Shown here: in pieces, positions 60,742-64,000 of the stretch
How the letters are laid out: each line of letters begins with the position of its first letter
Numbering within the stretch: the first letter of the stretch is position 1
Assembly: GCF_024171955.1 (NCBI RefSeq)
Contig: NZ_JAMTCS010000012.1
Coordinates: forward strand, 62,001 to 126,000
Origin: Promicromonospora thailandica
Lineage (GTDB): Bacteria > Actinomycetota > Actinomycetes > Actinomycetales > Cellulomonadaceae
Direction: 5' to 3'
Length of the DNA: 64,000 nt
Notes under the pieces: model-generated
Told to the model about the DNA's origin: nothing
What the model saw: the letters and a program-made list of their open reading frames with translations, nothing else
The model's database searches: none
Made by a program: the position numbers and the translations under genes

Positions 60742-61827
60742 ATGAGCACCAACGACACCACCCCGCGCGGCGGCTCCCGTCGCCTGGTCCTCGGAGGCGC
60801 CGTCTCTGTCGCGCTCATCTCCACCGTGTCCGCCTACCTCGCCATGGTGGGGTTCGGGCGCGACGTCCTGGGCATGGACGCCGCCACCGCGTACACCACG
60901 GCCGGTGTCTTCGAGCTGTCGCTCGTGACGGTCGCTCTGCTGGCTCGTGAGGCCGCTCGGGACAACCGCCCCGGCGGCACCCTGCTCACGCTCACGTGGG
61001 CGCTGTCGTCCGCCTCGGGCGTGTTCGCCGCCGTCCACGAGGTCTACCTCGGGCACCCCGCCGGGGCGGTCCTGTTCCGGTTCGTCGTGCCGCTTCTGGC
61101 CGCCCTGATGTGGCACCTCGCCCTGATCGGTGACCGCCACCTCGCGTCCGGCGCGTCCTGGTCGAGCATGCGGCAGTCCGCTCGGATGCACGCCCTGTTC
61201 CTCACCACAGAGGACGCTGTCCGGGCGCACGCCGCCGACGACGGCACCCCCGCCGCCCGCCGCGCCATTGTCCGGGCCGAGGCCCGCCGCCGGGCCGCCC
61301 GCGCGGTCGCCCTGCGGACCGTGCCGCCCGCCGAGATGCGCACCCGGACCGTGGAGTGGCTGGACTCGCTGTCCGCCGTCGCGGACGCCGTGACCGACGT
61401 CGCCCGCCTGCACGTCGAGGCCAACAACCGCGTCGCCGGTTTCGTGTCCGCCCCGGTCATGTCCGGGCCGGACTACGAGGACCGTGCCGCCGACGCTGTC
61501 CGGGCTGAACTGGCGGACATCGTCACAGAGGCTGACCGGCTGTCTGCCACCCCGGCGGCCGGTCAGGACACCACCGCTGTCCGATCTACCGTCCGGGCCG
61601 CTGTCCGCCCGTCCAAGCCCCGGACGGTCCGCCCTACCGCGTCAGCCGGTGACCGGGCTGTCCGCCTCGACATCGTGTCCGGGCTGCTGTCCACCAACCC
61701 GGACGCCACCGCAAGCGACGCCCTGTCCGCCCTGGCGGCCGAGGGCCACCACGTCACCGACCGGACCGCGCGCCGCCTGCTGGCCGACGCTCGCCCCGCC
61801 GACGTCGCCACCGTCGCCGCTGCCTGA
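60742..61827 (+). CDS. DUF2637-like Spd-type membrane protein
   Basis: 361 residues. Four hydrophobic helices in the first 135 residues (RLVLGGAVSVALISTVSAYLA, AGVFELSLVTVALLA, TLLTLTWALSSASGVFAAV, VLFRFVVPLLAALMWHLAL), the layout of DUF2637 proteins, then a long basic helical part and a C-terminal helix-turn-helix (PDATASDALSALAAEGHHVTDRTARRLLADA in parts). DUF2637 proteins lie after traB in AICEs and plasmids and are taken as spread proteins. Starts 2 bp after the translocase stop. Confidence 0.85.
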   Translation: MSTNDTTPRGGSRRLVLGGAVSVALISTVSAYLAMVGFGRDVLGMDAATAYTTAGVFELSLVTVALLAREAARDNRPGGTLLTLTWALSSASGVFAAVHEVYLGHPAGAVLFRFVVPLLAALMWHLALIGDRHLASGASWSSMRQSARMHALFLTTEDAVRAHAADDGTPAARRAIVRAEARRRAARAVALRTVPPAEMRTRTVEWLDSLSAVADAVTDVARLHVEANNRVAGFVSAPVMSGPDYEDRAADAVRAELADIVTEADRLSATPAAGQDTTAVRSTVRAAVRPSKPRTVRPTASAGDRAVRLDIVSGLLSTNPDATASDALSALAAEGHHVTDRTARRLLADARPADVATVAAA

Positions 61828-61843
61828 CCGAGAGGAGCCCGCC

Positions 61844-62227
61844 ATGAACCGCAACGACACGAGCACCGAGGGCATGAGCCCTGCCGAGTACGCCGAACTG
61901 GTCCGCGAGGGCCGCGAACTGGTCGCCGCCGTCGAGCGCGCCACGCGCCGCACGGGTGCCGTGTTCGTCGTGACGATGGGCCTGACGATCGCCGCGACCG
62001 CCCTCGGGCTGCCCGTGGTCGGCGAGGTCGCCGCCGTGGTCGCCGTGATCGCGTTCACCGCCGCCCTGGTCATGCTCATGGCTCGCATCGCCCTGGGACC
62101 CATGCCCGCCGAGGTAGGTCCCGCCGCCCCCTCGGGCGCCGTCGCGGTGCCCCAGATCGGTAGCGGAAGCCCTGCTACCGGTAGCGGCGCCGCTACCGCC
62201 GAAAACGGCGTGATTCCGCCGAAGTAG
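61844..62227 (+). CDS. Small membrane protein of the AICE
   Basis: 127 residues. N-terminal amphipathic helix (MSPAEYAELVREGRELVAAVERA), two hydrophobic helices (about 45-62 and 64-83), and a Gly/Ser/Ala tail that contains the GGTAGCG iteron repeats at DNA level (62159 on). ATG 61844 follows AGGAG. Spread/accessory role is inference. Confidence 0.68.
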   Translation: MNRNDTSTEGMSPAEYAELVREGRELVAAVERATRRTGAVFVVTMGLTIAATALGLPVVGEVAAVVAVIAFTAALVMLMARIALGPMPAEVGPAAPSGAVAVPQIGSGSPATGSGAATAENGVIPPK

Positions 62228-62317
62228 CGGGGTAGCGCCCCCTGACGGCGCACCCCAAAACCCCTCCACACGCACCGCCAAGGGCACGGCGGGCCGCTAC
62301 CGCTACCCGCCGTGCCC
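62159..62317. repeat. Iteron cluster, candidate replication origin of the AICE
   Basis: The 7-mer GGTAGCG occurs at 62159, 62180 and 62231 and in reverse (CGCTACC) at 62191, 62295 and 62301, plus an AGTAGCG variant at 62223. GCTACCGGTAGC (62174-62185) is a perfect palindrome, and GGGCACGGCGGG/CCCGCCGTGCCC (62282-62317) is a 12-bp stem-loop whose loop carries two copies. It lies just before the replication protein gene. Confidence 0.6.
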
Positions 62318-62379
62318 CTACCCCACCCATGCCAAAAACAGGCCGCGCACGTGGCCACCACCGGAGAGGAACGCCCGAG

Positions 62380-63351
62380 ATGAGCACAGCAACGCGCTGG
62401 ACCAGCACGCACGCGGGCAGCACGACCGCCGAACGGCGCCGTGGCGTCCTGCTGGCTACAGCCCTGGAGTATGCGAACCGGGGCTGGCACGTCTTCCCCC
62501 TGACCCCGGGCGGCAAGCGCCCCGCGACGCCGCGTCACGCCGTCACCGACTGCGACGGGTCGGACCCGTGGTGCCGGAACGGGCACACGGGGTGGGAGCA
62601 GCGCGCCACCACCGACACCACTCGGATCACCCGGGCGTGGACCGCCCAAGCGTACGGCGTCGGCATCGCGTGCGGTCCCTCGGGGCTGCTGGTGATCGAC
62701 ACCGACACCCCCAAGCCCGGTAGCACGGTCTCGACGTCGGGTGAGGGCACGCTGGCCGCCCTCGCCGCCGACCACGGCGGCGCCGAGGGGCTGCCTGCCA
62801 CGTGGACCGTGACCACGCCCTCGGGCGGTGTGCACCGGTACTACAGCACCGGCCACCTGACCACGACCCTCGGGAACACGGCCGGTCGTCTCGGCGCCCT
62901 GATCGACACCCGGGGCATGGGCGGGTACGTGGTCGCACCGCCGACCGTGACCGACGCCGGGCGGTACGAGGTGACGGCCGACGCCGAGGCCGCCCCGCTG
63001 CCCGCCTGGCTGGTCCAGCACCTGACCACGCGCCCAGCCGCACCGACCCGCGTTCACGAGCTGCGCCCCGTGACGCACCACTCCGCCTACCTGCGAGCCG
63101 TGCTCGCCAAGGAGGCACAGCACGTCCGCGAGGCCACCGAGGGCGGCCGGAACCACGGCCTGTTCGCCGCCGCGTGCTGCCTCGGAGAACTGATCGCGGG
63201 CGGCTCGCTGACCGAGTCCGAGGCCGCCGGGGTGCTGCTGGACGCGTGCGCCGGCCACATCGCCAACGGCGCGTTCACCGAGGCCGAGGCGTGGCAGACG
63301 ATCCGCTCTGGCTTCCGTCGCGGGGCCGCCAAGCCCCGCACCGCCGCATGA
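62380..63351 (+). CDS. Bifunctional primase-polymerase (Prim-Pol) replication protein
   Basis: 323 residues. The Prim-Pol N-terminal features are ALEYANRGWHVFPLTPGGKRP (about 29-48) and the metal-binding VIDTD (D107, D109). Cysteines at 58 and 65 followed by NGH may hold zinc. SGGVHRYYSTG, TRGMGGYVVAPPTV and the C-terminal NHGLFAAACCLGELIAGGSL helical part complete the fold. In AICEs this protein starts replication of the excised circle. Start ATG 62380 follows GGAGAGGA. Confidence 0.88.
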   Translation: MSTATRWTSTHAGSTTAERRRGVLLATALEYANRGWHVFPLTPGGKRPATPRHAVTDCDGSDPWCRNGHTGWEQRATTDTTRITRAWTAQAYGVGIACGPSGLLVIDTDTPKPGSTVSTSGEGTLAALAADHGGAEGLPATWTVTTPSGGVHRYYSTGHLTTTLGNTAGRLGALIDTRGMGGYVVAPPTVTDAGRYEVTADAEAAPLPAWLVQHLTTRPAAPTRVHELRPVTHHSAYLRAVLAKEAQHVREATEGGRNHGLFAAACCLGELIAGGSLTESEAAGVLLDACAGHIANGAFTEAEAWQTIRSGFRRGAAKPRTAA

Positions 63352-63389
63352 GCCACCACCACCCGACCACCACCGAGGGAGAGGCCGTC

Positions 63390-63638
63390 ATGGACACCAA
63401 CCTCACCAGCACCGACTACGGGACCGCATGGAAGTGCGACGCGGTCAACGGCCCGCACATCTGCCACCTGACCACCGGACACCCGGGCGACCACGTGTGC
63501 GCCGGATGCCACGACCTGTGGAACCGAGGCCCGTGGGACGACGAGGTCGAGCCGTGGGACGACAACCCGTGGCAGGGCTCCACGTGCCTCGACGACCTGA
63601 ACGACCACCTGCGCGCCGACGAGGAGGCGAATCGATGA
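63390..63638 (+). CDS. Small Cys/His-rich AICE protein
   Basis: 82 residues. C16, C25-H26, H31, H35, C37 and C40-H41 (WKCDAVNG, HICHLTTGHPGDHVCAGCHD) suggest a zinc-binding knuckle, followed by a Trp/Asp-rich acidic tail (GPWDDEVEPWDDNPWQGS). Function not known. Start after GAGGGAGAG; overlaps the next gene by four bases. Confidence 0.7.
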   Translation: MDTNLTSTDYGTAWKCDAVNGPHICHLTTGHPGDHVCAGCHDLWNRGPWDDEVEPWDDNPWQGSTCLDDLNDHLRADEEANR

Positions 63639-64000
63639 CCGCCACCACCCCCGACACCTACGCGGGTGACCTCGACGTCGAGTCGGTGTTCTGGGAGGCC
63701 CGACCGGAACTCGCCGCCGTGCGCCAGACCGCGCGTGCTGCCCTGGCCTCTCCCTGGGCCGTCCTGGGCTGCGTGCTGGCCCGTGTGGCGCTCTCCGTGC
63801 CGCCCTCGGTCGTCATCCCGCCCCTGGGCAACGACCGCTCCGCCGTGGCGTCACTGAACGTGTTCGTGGGCTTGGTCGGACCGTCTGGCGTCGGCAAGGG
63901 TGTCGCGACCCGCGCCGCCGAGGACTTCCTCGACATTCAGCCCGGGGCCGGTCGCCTGATCGTCGAGGTGCCCCTCGGGTCCGGTGAGGGCATCTCCCAC
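63635..64000 (+). CDS. P-loop ATPase (DUF3987-like replication helicase), cut off at right edge
   Basis: First 122 residues only. P-loop GPSGVGKG at 82-89 in VFVGLVGPSGVGKGVATRAAEDFL; a Gly stands where Ser/Thr is usual after the Lys, odd for Walker A. The start and the VALSVPPSVVIPP segment resemble DUF3987 proteins that follow Prim-Pol genes in mobile elements. ATG 63635 overlaps the small Cys/His gene. Confidence 0.75.
   Translation, partial: MTATTPDTYAGDLDVESVFWEARPELAAVRQTARAALASPWAVLGCVLARVALSVPPSVVIPPLGNDRSAVASLNVFVGLVGPSGVGKGVATRAAEDFLDIQPGAGRLIVEVPLGSGEGISH

Overview
The window is very GC-rich, coding-dense DNA from a Gram-positive actinomycete. Its overlapping ATGA/GTGA gene junctions, frequent GTG starts, a mycothiol-type DsbA-like protein, an F420-type luciferase-like oxidoreductase, a GDP-mannose mannosyltransferase and a RibM riboflavin transporter all point to Actinomycetota. 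The dnaX, recR, DUF5063, lysC and asd genes suggest Micrococcales (Cellulomonas/Cellulosimicrobium/Isoptericola-like); that placement is inference. No rRNA, CRISPR array or insertion sequence was seen.

Positions 1 to about 55,400 are ordinary chromosome. 1-12.4 kb: envelope glycosyltransferases, an NRAMP Mn transporter with a candidate operator, an Rrf2 regulator with an MBL-fold hydrolase, a DUF4097/two-component cassette, an acyl-CoA dehydrogenase, a Gfo/Idh dehydrogenase, and ribM under an FMN riboswitch. 12.4-24 kb: a DsbA-like/LLM pair, a secreted polyester hydrolase of the cutinase/PETase family, a nucleobase permease, a TetR-ABC exporter operon, a LytR_C protein and a YcnI copper-type pair. 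24-27.4 kb: tRNA-Ser(GGA), the SRP RNA, a possible cysteine-rich leader peptide and metQNI. 27.4-44.1 kb: an HNH protein, dnaX, Nudix, ohrR/VOC, a NADAR plus nucleotidyltransferase pair, a beta-lactamase-like hydrolase, an ABC pair, recR-DUF5063, TSUP, and lysC (with an internal beta-subunit start) followed by asd and a strong terminator. 44.1-48.9 kb: a GntR (YtrA-like) regulated double ABC cassette. 49-55.3 kb: a BASS transporter, an amidotransferase, a DAHP synthase behind an aromatic leader-peptide attenuator, an FAD reductase and an MFS exporter.

From 55,415 to the right edge lies the left part of an integrated actinomycete integrative and conjugative element (AICE). Its left end is a 45-bp copy of the 3' half of tRNA-Pro(CGG), with the tRNA terminator left just outside. 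Reading leftward inside the element is a four-gene operon: a GntR-P-loop kinase fusion, a second nucleotide-kinase-like protein, a BrnT-like toxin candidate and a small HTH protein. Reading rightward from a shared, palindrome-rich control region is the transfer/replication operon: small proteins, an FtsK/TraB DNA translocase, an Spd-like membrane protein, an iteron cluster that looks like an origin, a Prim-Pol replication protein, a small Cys/His protein and a truncated P-loop ATPase. The integrase, excisionase and reconstituted tRNA-Pro are expected beyond the right edge.

Most noteworthy: the PETase-family enzyme with a His-Ser pair at the catalytic His; the RWYWRF leader attenuator ahead of DAHP synthase; the AICE regulatory/kinase/toxin-like operon with shared operators; and the GGTAGCG iterons.
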